Shown one piece after another: positions 14,285-23,131 of a stretch of DNA of 30,172 nucleotides (position 1 is its first letter; the number at the start of each line of letters is the position of its first letter). The position numbers were made by a program, and so were the translations under genes. This stretch comes from a virus. The notes under the pieces are model-generated. The model was not told the origin of the DNA. It did not search any database and was given only the letters and a program-made list of their open reading frames with translations. The stretch is from positions 1 through 30,172 of the IMG/VR virus record IMGVR_UViG_3300044691_000305; one strand, given 5' to 3'.

Positions 14285-14896
14285 ATGGAAAAACAAACAA
14301 TGCTGGATAAAGCAGCAAAGATATTTGAAGCTTATTCGACAAAAAATATCCTCTATTTCACTGCCGACGGGACTGCATTTTGGGACGACGGCCTTGCAAA
14401 GAACCATGCAGGTACCCTGACAGATAAGACTGTTGAGCAGGTGAGCAGGGAGGAAATTAAAAGCGGGACTATTGAAGTCACACTTACCAAGAGATCACAC
14501 GAAGACCTGGTAACAATGTACGAGGAACATTTTAACGTTTCCCCACCTGACGGCGCTGATGATGATGAAATATCATCTGCTCTTGCTTTTAATATATCCA
14601 TACAGGATCAGCAAGCTGAGGCTGACGCAAAAGCAAAAGCTGAGGCAGATGCGCAGGCGGAAGCAGAGGAAAAAGCAAAGGCTGAAGCACAGGCGCAAGC
14701 TGAAGCAGATGCAATAGCAAAGGCTGCTGCGGAAGCGCAGGCACAAGCGGAGGCAGATGCAATAGCAAAGGCCGATGCAGAAGCACAGGCGGAAGCGGAT
14801 GCAAAAGCAAAGACTGAAGCACAGGCACAAGCTGAGGCGGACGCACAGGCTGAGGCAGACGCAAAGGCAAACGCCGACAAAAGCAAAGGCAAATAA
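14285..14896 (+). CDS. Tail-region protein with Ala/Glu/Lys-rich repeat helix
   Basis: The 203-aa protein has two parts. Residues 1-105 form a small domain beginning with a helix and YFTADGTAFWDDGLAKNHA, a pattern I recall from short proteins beside Bacteroidota phage tail genes, plus an acidic segment (DGADDDE). Residues 108-203 are nearly pure A, E, D, K and Q in units of the AEADA(K/Q)A type, which should form a long single alpha helix. The codons are repetitive (gca, gaa, gag), so long ORFs also appear on the opposite strand; these are shadows. It lies before the tail tube gene. Function is unknown. Confidence 0.72.
   Translation: MEKQTMLDKAAKIFEAYSTKNILYFTADGTAFWDDGLAKNHAGTLTDKTVEQVSREEIKSGTIEVTLTKRSHEDLVTMYEEHFNVSPPDGADDDEISSALAFNISIQDQQAEADAKAKAEADAQAEAEEKAKAEAQAQAEADAIAKAAAEAQAQAEADAIAKADAEAQAEADAKAKTEAQAQAEADAQAEADAKANADKSKGK
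14606..14890 (+). repeat. Low-complexity Ala/Glu/Lys coding repeat
   Basis: About 285 bases of imperfect repeats with units such as gcagaagc, gaggcagat and aaagcaaag encode the repeat helix of the preceding gene. Such a stretch can expand or contract, so length may differ between related phages. Confidence 0.75.
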
Positions 14897-14931
14897 TTAC
14901 CCTTTAAATAGCAATTAAACGATTTTTAAAT

Positions 14932-14942
14932 ACCCCTATTAA
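14932..14942 (+). promoter_or_regulatory. ACCCCTATTAA leader motif before the tail tube gene
   Basis: Second copy of the ACCCCTA(A)TTA motif, followed by an A-rich stretch and ATG 14954. Confidence 0.45.
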
Positions 14943-14953
14943 AAAATAACATT

Positions 14954-15721
14954 ATGGAATTAAGAAGTTTCGGTTTAAAATCCATCAAAGTAGGCGATAT
15001 CCCTGATGATGGCAGCATGTCGGCCATGCTGGTGCCGGTAGGCCTTACCCTTAAGGATACCGCCACACTTAAAGAGTCAGAAGGTACGGTTACCCAGGTA
15101 TATGCCGAGGAGGTAAGCTTTGCCATTGAAAACTTTAAGGACATCGGCGCTTTAGAACTGGACTGGACGACCCTCGACTATACTCCCGAGCAGTTGTTGC
15201 TGGTAAAAGGCGGTGAAGTAGTTGCCGGTGTTTGGAATGCACCTTTAGATGTGGTATACATCGAAAAAAGCTTGCAGATCATCACCAAACGTGACGTGCT
15301 TTTCGAGATACCACGCGCCGATATACGCTCGCTGATCAACGCCAAGCTGGCTAAGAACGGCCTGGCGCAGATCGACAACAAGGCTGTGGTATTGCTACCT
15401 AACAAGGCTGCCCTGTCGCCGCTGAGCATCAGCAAGTATTTACCGCCTGTTGTGGATGCAGGCCCGGCACAGCCCGCTCTTGCCGCAGCTAATGGTAACC
15501 TGGTTGGTATCGCTACGGCTTACCGCGGAGACATTGTCACTATGCTTTGGACAGTAGACACTAAACCACCGGCTGCGGCTAACCCCGGTATCACTACGCC
15601 TGCTGTACTGGCCACCGCTATTACAGGACTGGTTGTAGGTGTTTATAAATTTAAGCTGACTGTAACTGACAGTAACGGGTATAGCAACAGCGCCTTGGTT
15701 ACCGTGACTCGTACAGCATAA
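14954..15721 (+). CDS. Major tail tube protein with C-terminal Ig-like domain
   Basis: The 255-aa protein precedes the tail chaperones and tape measure. Residues 1-160 contain mixed strands (TQVYAEEVSFAIENFKDIGALELDWTT, LLLVKGG, VYIEKSLQIITKRDVLFEIP) compatible with a tail tube fold. Residues 167-255 form an Ig/PKD-like domain: PVVDAGPAQ, a strand-rich centre and YKFKLTVTDSNGYSNSALVTVTRT at the end. Lambda's tube protein also carries a C-terminal Ig-like domain. No sheath gene accompanies it, which argues for a non-contractile tail. Confidence 0.7.
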   Translation: MELRSFGLKSIKVGDIPDDGSMSAMLVPVGLTLKDTATLKESEGTVTQVYAEEVSFAIENFKDIGALELDWTTLDYTPEQLLLVKGGEVVAGVWNAPLDVVYIEKSLQIITKRDVLFEIPRADIRSLINAKLAKNGLAQIDNKAVVLLPNKAALSPLSISKYLPPVVDAGPAQPALAAANGNLVGIATAYRGDIVTMLWTVDTKPPAAANPGITTPAVLATAITGLVVGVYKFKLTVTDSNGYSNSALVTVTRTA

Positions 15722-15730
15722 ATCTATGTT

Positions 15731-16204
15731 ATGAATGTAGAGCAAATTGCTGCAAAAACCCTGCTCAACAGGGGCATAAAGGTGCCGGTGACGGCGCCTT
15801 TATGGTTACGTGCCTTTGGTAAACGGACAATAAACGTGGTGATCACACCCCCTCATTATGGAACCCTGCACCGGATCGGCTTATTGTTCCTAAGTATGGA
15901 CATTACGGAAGAGAAGCTGGAGAAGATTGACGAGGTAAACAGCCATACCCTGTTTTTGGCACATGGAAAATCGGTGTGCAAGATCGCCGCATATGCCATA
16001 CTGAATGGAAAGTGGAGCGGAAGATTGTTTGCGGGGATGCTGTCACGCTACCTGTATTGGAAACTTACCCCGATTAACGGATTTACCATTGCCCGGGTAA
16101 TGGTGATGTTATGCGGAACATCGGCTTTTCCGAATACTATCAGATTGGTAAGCAGTATGAAAATGACCTTGCCGACCCTGAGCCACGAGACCGAGGGGAG
16201 TTAA
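15731..16204 (+). CDS. Tail assembly chaperone, first frame (gpG-like)
   Basis: This 157-aa protein sits between tail tube and tape measure, the chaperone position. Its sequence includes ITPPHYGTLHRIGLLFLSMDI, a central HTLFLAHGKSVCKIAAYAIL helix and RYLYWKLTPINGF. The end (TLPTLSHETEGS) is polar. The second ORF, in the -1 frame, begins within its 3' end, similar to the lambda G/GT arrangement. Whether the second is made by frameshift or by its own start is open. Confidence 0.6.
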   Translation: MNVEQIAAKTLLNRGIKVPVTAPLWLRAFGKRTINVVITPPHYGTLHRIGLLFLSMDITEEKLEKIDEVNSHTLFLAHGKSVCKIAAYAILNGKWSGRLFAGMLSRYLYWKLTPINGFTIARVMVMLCGTSAFPNTIRLVSSMKMTLPTLSHETEGS

Positions 16205-16215
16205 CATGCATCGGC

Positions 16216-16413
16216 ATGAATAGCCCCTGGGGAATGATCTTCAATTTAATAAAAGAGACAAACCTTACCTGGGACGATATTTTTTGGAACATCAGCTGGG
16301 TAAATATTCAAATGATGCTGGCAGATGCCCCGCGGTATGTAGACAGCAAGGACGCTGGTAAAAATAAGCAGCTTGAAGAGGAAGAGGATTTCAGAGAATT
16401 TTTAAAACTGTAG
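16216..16413 (+). CDS. Tail assembly chaperone, second frame (GT-like)
   Basis: The frame is open from 16111 and before. The most plausible independent start is ATG 16216 (MNSPWGMIFNLIKE, 65 aa), 12 bases after the first frame's stop. The sequence has FNLIKETNLTWDDIFWNISWVNIQMMLADAPRY and an acidic end, the pattern of second chaperone proteins in phages of this type. An in-frame overlap of 94 bases with the first frame (-1 relative) would also allow a frameshift product. It ends three bases before the tape measure start. Confidence 0.6.
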   Translation: MNSPWGMIFNLIKETNLTWDDIFWNISWVNIQMMLADAPRYVDSKDAGKNKQLEEEEDFREFLKL

Positions 16414-16416
16414 ACA

Positions 16417-19400
16417 GTGGACGAGTTAGGCCCTTTAAATATTGAGTTTTTAATTAACAACCCGGAAGTACTTGCCCAGGCTAAACAGGTGGAGACTACT
16501 TTACAGCTTGTTAACGATAATGTTGCCGCCAGTGCAACGAAAGCCTCCAATGCGATTACCGCAAAGTTAAAAGGCATGCAGGCCGAACTCCTGCTGTTAA
16601 AGCAGGCATCGGCAGACGCGTTGAAGCTTGATCCGGCCGGATATGGCGTTGGTGCCTATAATAATCAGATCAAAATCCTTGAGCAGTCAATTGCCAAATT
16701 ACAAAGTCAAAGTTCAGTTGCTAAAAAAGCCCTTGCCGATATCGGCACCGACGCAAAACGAAGCATCGACGGGGTATCCTCTTCTATAGGCAACTTAAAA
16801 AATCAAATAGCGCAATTAACCACCTTAAAGGAGCTCACTCCCGATGTCACAAAAATCACAGCTTACAATCAGAAAATACAACAAGCACAAGCTGAAATTA
16901 ACAAGCTGTCAAATGCCGGTAAAGTGGGATTTGATGAGTTAGGGAATGCAGTTGGGAAAAGTACTAACTATTTAACAAAGGGGTATTCATGGATAAGACA
17001 AATAGCCTATGCTCTTCCAGGTGTAGGGGTAGCCGGAATTATTGGTTTTGCAGTGGGGCCTATCATCGAATACCTTGCAAAGCTTGACCTATTCACAGGC
17101 AAGACAAAACTTTTAATTCAACAATTAAGGGATCAGTTAGCGGTTCAAAATGCATTAAATGACGCCAGGTTAGACGCTGCAAAAAAATCTAATGATGAGA
17201 TCGTAAGCGTAACTGAACTATACCGGGCAACGCAAAACCTGAAACTGTCAATTCAGGATCGCACGAATGCTGCCATCGAATTGCAAAACCTCTATCCTAC
17301 TATATTCGGTAACCTGTCTACAGAAGCCATACTGGCCGGTCAGGGTGCCGCCGCCTATAAATCCCTTAAAGAGGAAGTGCTTGCGCTTGCCTATGCTGAG
17401 GCGGTAAAAAACAAAGTATCTCAGTTAGCTACGAGAGAGTTAGACGATGCTTTAAAGATAACGGATTTACAAAGGGAGCAGACCCGGTTGATAAAACAGA
17501 AGGCTGAAGCTGCAAAGGAGTATAAAAACGCAGTGACCGGCGGCGATGAGACCGCCGCTTATGCAAAGAATATTCAGGCTAACCAGGACCTGAAAAAGGT
17601 ACTAAAGGAGATCGGCGATTTGCAGCATGATCAAAACCTGATAACAGTTGAAAGAACTGAGCTGGAGAAACGCCTTGATGATATCCAGGCAAAACGCGGT
17701 ACCAAGGTTTTAACCGGTGGCAAAAATGCTATTGATGAACAGGGCAAAAACGCTTTGGAAAGTCAGAAGAGTATTCTAAAGGCTGATTTAGACACTCAAA
17801 ACGGCATATTTGAAAATGAGGCGAAATCATATGCAGTAAGGAAAGCGGCGCTTCAAAAAGCTTTAGCGGATCAATTGAACATCATCCAGCTTTCACAGAG
17901 GCAGGATTTATTAAATACCAATATTTCTCAGTCTGCCAAACAGCAGATCATAGATAAATATAACGAAGAGCGCGTTAAGGCCACCACTGACTATAATAAT
18001 AAAATAGCCAACCTGGGCAAAAAGGCAAGTGATAAGGAAAACAATGCCCTTGAAACTTTATTGGCTGCCCAAATCAGCTTGCAGGAAAAAATTAAGCAGT
18101 TTACGGCCAAAGGTGAGGAAAAGTCACTTTCACCGGATCAGCAGGCGCTTACTCAAATATCAAATCAGTTTTCGGCGATCACCTTTCAGATCAACCAGGC
18201 TAACAGGAAGTACGATGAGTTTGTAAAGAAGTTCGGCAGCGGTGCCGTTAATGCCTTTAACGCCAATCCTAACAATAAGGTAAAGCTGGCTAAGATCGAC
18301 CCGGCTACATTGTCCGGAGCCGAAAATGCCGCCATTGATAACCAGGCGAACCTGAATGAAAATACCTATATACAGCAGGATATTGATAAAAAGAAAAAGC
18401 TGTATGCCGATTATGAAGCATACCGTTTAAAAGTTGGCGATACTCTTGCTAATAAGGACTATGAAGACCTTTTAAAATCGGGGAAGGATTTTCAAACCTA
18501 TCTTTCAAACATACAGGCATCTATTGACAACACCGATACATCAGGGCCGATTCAAAAAAGAAAAGAATATATACAAAAGGAGCTTGATGCAAACTTACAG
18601 GCGCAAAAGGTAGCACTTGAAAAATTAAAAGAACAGTATGCCTCTTACGAACAACAAAGAGAAGCCTTAATTGAATCGGCTCAAACCAAAGAGGCGGCTT
18701 TGACAAAAGCGGGAGATATGCAGGGTGCGGAACAGGTTCAAAAAGACCTTCAGGATAGACTCGGACAATTAGATGAAGCCAATTTTAAGACGCTGGATTC
18801 ATATAAATCTCTTTATGAAAATATTGATAGGCTGACTACTTCAGAGGCCAAAAAACGGTTAGGGCAACTATATGCTATTGCAGCTGTAGAATTTGCATTA
18901 GGCAAAATCACGGTCGAAGCTTATGCCAAAATAATAAATGGACTCGATTCAACATCGAAAGCGGTTGATGCAAAGTTACCCGAAGGTTTAAAAGCAATAG
19001 GTGCTGAACTATCGCAAATAGGCAGCGAGGTTGGCAATTTCGATGAGGGGCTGGGTAAGGCATTGAATACAGTAGGTTCATTAATAACTGGCATTGGTTC
19101 AATTCAATCGAATCTTAATACCATCAAAGATGTTAATACGGGTTCGTTAGGTAGTATCAATGCAGGATTGGGACTTATAGGTACTGCAATTAGCATTTTT
19201 CGTGCAGTTTACAGCGCGTTTGACACTTCAAAAGATAGAGCCGCACAGCTTCAGTATCAAAATGACCTGCAAATAAAATCGATACAGGCCATTAATACCG
19301 AACTGCAAAGGCAATTGGATTTAACCAAGCAGTTGTATGGGCCGGACAGGATAAGCGGGTATTTAAAGCAATTGGCGGATATAAAGGTAGCTGAGCAGGA

Positions 19401-20316
19401 AAATCAAAACGCAATTAACTCAAAGCTTGCATTAACCGGTATTGCTTCCGTTGATAAATCTATTACGTCGCTTAATCAGGGGCAAAAAATAAATGCACGT
19501 GACCAGGCAATAGTCGATTACTATGTAAAATTAGGAGATTCCGTTTCACTTTCGGGGCAATCAATTGAAGACCTCCAAAAACTGCTCGACAATGGCAAAC
19601 TGGATGCTAAGACATCGGCTCTGGTTCAAAGCCTGGTTGCCTTGCAACAGCAAGCGATAGATACACAGAATGCCCTTAATGCAGACCTCACCGGCACGTC
19701 TTTCGATTCTTTGACCAGCGACATTGTGCAGATGTTTCAGGATGGGAAGACAGCCTTAAATGATTTTGGAGACGAGTTTCAGAAGGTAATGCAAACTGCA
19801 ATTCTTAACTCTTTTAAACGGGATTATTTGGAGAAACAGTTGCAGGGCTTTTACAATGACCTTGCAGCAGATGTGACAGCGCATGGCCAGTTAACTAAGG
19901 ACGATATTGCCGCACTTCAAAACGAGTATAACACCATTCTACAAAATGCAAATACACAGTTCCAGGCAATTCAGCAGGCTACAGGAGTAAATCTAACCAC
20001 CGGAAGCACTACTGCAAGCGCCAATTCGCTTACTGGCGCTATACAAGGCATCACCGCCGATCAGGCTGACCTGTTAGCCGGTCAGTTCGGCGGCTTGCGG
20101 TTAACGCAGCTGGAAACCAACCAAATTATTGTAAAAACACAGGCTGAGGTGATGCTTGAAATGAAGAATCAGACGCTTGTGCAAATGAGAATTGCGGTGG
20201 CTTCGGAACGAAGTGCAGACAATTCTGACGAGATGAAAGTATCGCTTAAAAATATTGATAAGAACACCTCTTCGGATGTATTGACAGGGATATTAAGGGC
20301 AGCAGGTAAAAATTAA
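16417..20316 (+). CDS. Tail tape measure protein
   Basis: This 1299-aa protein is the longest gene in the window and begins with GTG, three bases after the previous stop; no nearby ATG fits. It is helical and rich in A, K, Q and E with coiled coils (MQAELLLLKQ, NAINSKLALT, repeated KALADQLN types). A hydrophobic segment lies at 198-220 (YALPGVGVAGIIGFAVGPII). A Gly/Ile-rich segment lies near 890-940 (SLITGIGSIQ, NAGLGLIGTAISIF). These fit the part that enters the host membrane. If about 1.5 angstrom per residue holds, the tail would be near 195 nm. Confidence 0.88.
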   Translation: MDELGPLNIEFLINNPEVLAQAKQVETTLQLVNDNVAASATKASNAITAKLKGMQAELLLLKQASADALKLDPAGYGVGAYNNQIKILEQSIAKLQSQSSVAKKALADIGTDAKRSIDGVSSSIGNLKNQIAQLTTLKELTPDVTKITAYNQKIQQAQAEINKLSNAGKVGFDELGNAVGKSTNYLTKGYSWIRQIAYALPGVGVAGIIGFAVGPIIEYLAKLDLFTGKTKLLIQQLRDQLAVQNALNDARLDAAKKSNDEIVSVTELYRATQNLKLSIQDRTNAAIELQNLYPTIFGNLSTEAILAGQGAAAYKSLKEEVLALAYAEAVKNKVSQLATRELDDALKITDLQREQTRLIKQKAEAAKEYKNAVTGGDETAAYAKNIQANQDLKKVLKEIGDLQHDQNLITVERTELEKRLDDIQAKRGTKVLTGGKNAIDEQGKNALESQKSILKADLDTQNGIFENEAKSYAVRKAALQKALADQLNIIQLSQRQDLLNTNISQSAKQQIIDKYNEERVKATTDYNNKIANLGKKASDKENNALETLLAAQISLQEKIKQFTAKGEEKSLSPDQQALTQISNQFSAITFQINQANRKYDEFVKKFGSGAVNAFNANPNNKVKLAKIDPATLSGAENAAIDNQANLNENTYIQQDIDKKKKLYADYEAYRLKVGDTLANKDYEDLLKSGKDFQTYLSNIQASIDNTDTSGPIQKRKEYIQKELDANLQAQKVALEKLKEQYASYEQQREALIESAQTKEAALTKAGDMQGAEQVQKDLQDRLGQLDEANFKTLDSYKSLYENIDRLTTSEAKKRLGQLYAIAAVEFALGKITVEAYAKIINGLDSTSKAVDAKLPEGLKAIGAELSQIGSEVGNFDEGLGKALNTVGSLITGIGSIQSNLNTIKDVNTGSLGSINAGLGLIGTAISIFRAVYSAFDTSKDRAAQLQYQNDLQIKSIQAINTELQRQLDLTKQLYGPDRISGYLKQLADIKVAEQENQNAINSKLALTGIASVDKSITSLNQGQKINARDQAIVDYYVKLGDSVSLSGQSIEDLQKLLDNGKLDAKTSALVQSLVALQQQAIDTQNALNADLTGTSFDSLTSDIVQMFQDGKTALNDFGDEFQKVMQTAILNSFKRDYLEKQLQGFYNDLAADVTAHGQLTKDDIAALQNEYNTILQNANTQFQAIQQATGVNLTTGSTTASANSLTGAIQGITADQADLLAGQFGGLRLTQLETNQIIVKTQAEVMLEMKNQTLVQMRIAVASERSADNSDEMKVSLKNIDKNTSSDVLTGILRAAGKN

Positions 20317-20327
20317 AACCATATAAA

Positions 20328-20795
20328 ATGCAGGCAGCATTAGACGCAATTGATATAAAACTGACCTACGGCGTAGTGATCGGAGGGGGCTTAAAGCAAT
20401 TTTTGGCTTACGCTAAAAGGAAGGATAGTGTCAGTCATGATTTTCAGGACGAACAGGGCATCATGAAAGACCTGAGCTCACCGAGGGTTCAGCCAAGGCA
20501 ATTCACTTTAAAATGTGCATTGATCGCCAATAGCCTTGTGGACTTTCATACGAAGAACGATGGTTTTTTTACTGCGCTGATCCTGCCCGGGCCGAGACAT
20601 TTTTACGTAGCTGATCACGACCGGACTTACCTGGTCTATTACGTGGAACAACAAAATGTAACCGGACTGAGCAAGATCATTAACACTGACAAAGTAGGTA
20701 TCAAGTTCGACCTGGTATTAAGTGAAACGAACCCTGCCGATAACATCCCGGCGGTTTACCTGGTGGACGACCAGGACAGGTTTTTAACAGCATAG
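20328..20795 (+). CDS. Distal tail protein-like (155 aa)
   Basis: The 155-aa protein follows the tape measure, where siphophages place the Dit-type hub. Residues include TYGVVIGGGLKQFLAYAKRKDSVSHDF, a SSPRVQPRQFTLKCALIA strand and GFFTALILPGPRHFYVADHDRTYLVYY, then a polar C-terminus. Beta-strand density and the AFL-type features fit a tail-tip protein. The exact class is unclear. Confidence 0.55.
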   Translation: MQAALDAIDIKLTYGVVIGGGLKQFLAYAKRKDSVSHDFQDEQGIMKDLSSPRVQPRQFTLKCALIANSLVDFHTKNDGFFTALILPGPRHFYVADHDRTYLVYYVEQQNVTGLSKIINTDKVGIKFDLVLSETNPADNIPAVYLVDDQDRFLTA

Positions 20796-20800
20796 CAAGA

Positions 20801-22195
20801 ATGAGCGTAACGATCTATACAAAAGCAGGTGAATTAAGGGCCGTCATTGAGCCGGATGAGCAGTCAGCGCAAAGCTGCGGCATCATGCGGGATGATACGG
20901 TAACCCTTAATATTTCTGTTGCTGCCCCAATCGCTTTTCAGATCGGCGACTATGCCACTATTTTCAATAACCGTTACCAGCTTAACCAGGAAGTAAAATT
21001 TAAAAAAGTATCTACTAAAAATTATGAATATATCCTGGTAATGGAAGGATATATGTATGATCTCGGCAAAACAGCATTTTTATTCCTTGATGCTGGTAAC
21101 CACTTTACCGAGGGGCAGTTCACATTTCGCGGCAGGCCCATTGATTTTATCAACGTGATCATTTACAACATGAACCGCATTTACCCCGGTCAGTGGCAAG
21201 TCGGTAATGTGGTAGATGCAGATTATCACACCCTCACTTTCAACTCGCAAAACTGCCTTGAGGTGCTGTCGAACCTGGCACAAACCTTTTTAACAGAGTA
21301 CCTGATCATTGGGCAGACCATTCATTTATACCAGCGGCAGCTTGATAGCGGCATTACGCTTGAGTATGGCCCCGGCAAAGCACTTTTCAGCATCAGCCGT
21401 GATAACCAGTCGACCAACGGACAAGGCGACGTGATAACCCGGTTATACGCCTACGGCAGCAACCGTAACATAGGCAGCAATTACCGCTTTGGCGCGAAAT
21501 TCCTGCGCATGGCCGACAGTCTGTTTATTGAAAAGAATACTGACCTATACGGCGTATTTGAAAAGACGATATTTTTTGATGGCAGCAGCCAAACACCTGA
21601 GATATACCCCCGTAGAACCGGCACTGTTAGCGCTGTTACCAGCCCGTTCATATTTACCGATGCAAGTATCGACTTCGATGTGAACGCCCAGTTAATGCCT
21701 GGCGTGACGGCTAAACTGACCTTTAATACCGGGCAGCTTGCAGGCTATTCATTTACTATCAATGCCTTTAATTATGGTACAAAAACATTTACCATTAATA
21801 AAAACACCGACGAACAAACGATTGATGTGCCGTCTGCCCTGTTATCGCCAGCCATAGGTGATAATTACGTGCTGACAGACATACTGATGCCGCTTTCTTA
21901 TGTAGATGATGCTGAGGCTGAACTGCTGGTCAACGCGCAGAAATACCTGGCTGAAAATTCACCGGCTAAAGTGGTGTTTTCAGTGGAATGCAATCCATTC
22001 TACTTTAAGGCTAACGGTGTGCAGCTTCAGTTGGGCTATATCTATGGGTTGCTCGCAGCTGAACTTGGCGTAGACCGTCAAATCAGGGCCACTGCCTTTA
22101 CCCGAAATATTCGTAATCCGATATTATACACGGTTGAGCTTGCCGATAAGGTAACGGTTCAACCATTGATTGTTAAACTTTTAAACAAGTTTTAA
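20801..22195 (+). CDS. Tail hub/baseplate protein (gpP/Tal-like)
   Basis: The 464-aa protein follows the distal tail gene by five bases. It begins with MSVTIYTKAGELRAVIEPDEQS and includes GDYATIFNNRYQLNQEVKFKKV, YEYILVMEGYMYDLGKTAF, and a domain of the VLSNLAQTFLTEYLIIGQTIHLYQR type. The C-terminal part includes LSPAIGDNYVLTDILMP and a final strand-rich block. The two-domain tail-hub look is similar to gpP/Tal proteins that connect tail tube and fibre. No lysozyme or peptidase motif was seen. Confidence 0.68.
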   Translation: MSVTIYTKAGELRAVIEPDEQSAQSCGIMRDDTVTLNISVAAPIAFQIGDYATIFNNRYQLNQEVKFKKVSTKNYEYILVMEGYMYDLGKTAFLFLDAGNHFTEGQFTFRGRPIDFINVIIYNMNRIYPGQWQVGNVVDADYHTLTFNSQNCLEVLSNLAQTFLTEYLIIGQTIHLYQRQLDSGITLEYGPGKALFSISRDNQSTNGQGDVITRLYAYGSNRNIGSNYRFGAKFLRMADSLFIEKNTDLYGVFEKTIFFDGSSQTPEIYPRRTGTVSAVTSPFIFTDASIDFDVNAQLMPGVTAKLTFNTGQLAGYSFTINAFNYGTKTFTINKNTDEQTIDVPSALLSPAIGDNYVLTDILMPLSYVDDAEAELLVNAQKYLAENSPAKVVFSVECNPFYFKANGVQLQLGYIYGLLAAELGVDRQIRATAFTRNIRNPILYTVELADKVTVQPLIVKLLNKF

Positions 22196-22196
22196 T

Positions 22197-23111
22197 ATGC
22201 CTTTAGATGATGTTGTAAAAATAAAAATGACTCAATCGCCACCTTTTGCGGATGGCGACGCGCCTGTAGGTGATGACCTGGTTTGGGTATGGGATGTTTC
22301 GACAGGTATTTTAAGACAAGCGGCAGTATCGTCTTTGCCTTTTACTGGTGGTGGTGGTGGTGGCGGCGGTACGACCACCTTGCAGGCTTCGCCATTTATG
22401 ATCACCAATGACATGGCTGCTTATAGCTATGATGCACCTACGGACAGCATTACTATCAAAGATGTACGACTGTTGAATAAGTCATTCTACCCGGTGTCGA
22501 CTACGCAGTTTGGCGGTGGCGATCTCCGTTTATCTCAGCTTACCTACCAGCCGGTTTCAGATGATCCGACTAAAGGTATGCTGGTCATTGCAGGCTTTCA
22601 ATTGAACGATGGTGAGCATATAACGATCACCATACCAGGTTCGGGCAGCAGTGCCGACCCGGTATACAATCAATTGCTGGCAGATGTGGTAGAATTAAAA
22701 CGGATGCTGGCACCGTTTACGCCTACTGCTTTAGGAGCCAACGGCGGTAAGGTTTGGTGGCCGTCGGCTAATGCAATTCCTCCTGGATGGGTTGAGTGCG
22801 TTGCTATGCGCGGACTAATGCCGATAGGCAAAGACGGAACGCAGGCCGATTTTAACGCGATCGGTAATTCAGGAGGCGCTAAGTCGGTGAAACTTGCTGC
22901 GAATAACATCCCTGAATTATCAACCACTATACAGCGCCCGCTCAAATTTGAAGATGTAGACAGAGGCACTAACGGTGGCCATAGTAACTGGAGCCTGGAT
23001 AACATAGAAACGATAACCGTCAAGGTGGGTACCGCAGATGCAGGTTTACAAAAAGTCAATACCATCAGTCCGTATATGACAGGAATTTGGATAGAATACA
23101 TTGGAATTTAA
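22197..23111 (+). CDS. Tail-tip protein with collar-like C-terminus
   Basis: The start follows the hub stop by one base. The 304-aa protein has an N-terminal domain with LVWVWDVSTGILRQAAVSSLPF, then an eight-glycine linker (51-58) encoded by ggt/ggc repeats. The C-terminal part (from about 180) reads GGKVWWPSANAIPPGWVECVAMRGLMPIG and ends SPYMTGIWIEYIG. This is the pattern of phage tail collar/microcystin-dependent-like domains (pW..IP.GW..C....G..P.G). The glycine repeat can slip, so the linker may vary in length. Confidence 0.72.
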   Translation: MPLDDVVKIKMTQSPPFADGDAPVGDDLVWVWDVSTGILRQAAVSSLPFTGGGGGGGGTTTLQASPFMITNDMAAYSYDAPTDSITIKDVRLLNKSFYPVSTTQFGGGDLRLSQLTYQPVSDDPTKGMLVIAGFQLNDGEHITITIPGSGSSADPVYNQLLADVVELKRMLAPFTPTALGANGGKVWWPSANAIPPGWVECVAMRGLMPIGKDGTQADFNAIGNSGGAKSVKLAANNIPELSTTIQRPLKFEDVDRGTNGGHSNWSLDNIETITVKVGTADAGLQKVNTISPYMTGIWIEYIGI

Positions 23112-23116
23112 ATAAA

Positions 23117-23127
23117 ACCCCTATTAA
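23117..23127 (+). promoter_or_regulatory. ACCCCTATTAA leader motif before the tail fibre gene
   Basis: Third copy of the motif. It lies between the collar-like gene's stop (23109-23111) and ATG 23132 of the fibre gene, which supports that start over the longer open frame beginning at 23087. Confidence 0.45.
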
Positions 23128-23131
23128 AATA

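Noticed and set aside
14573-14892. Several overlapping ORFs on the - strand rich in Ala, Leu/Pro or Cys
   Set aside because: They are shadows of the Ala/Glu/Lys repeat, whose low-complexity codons keep all frames open.
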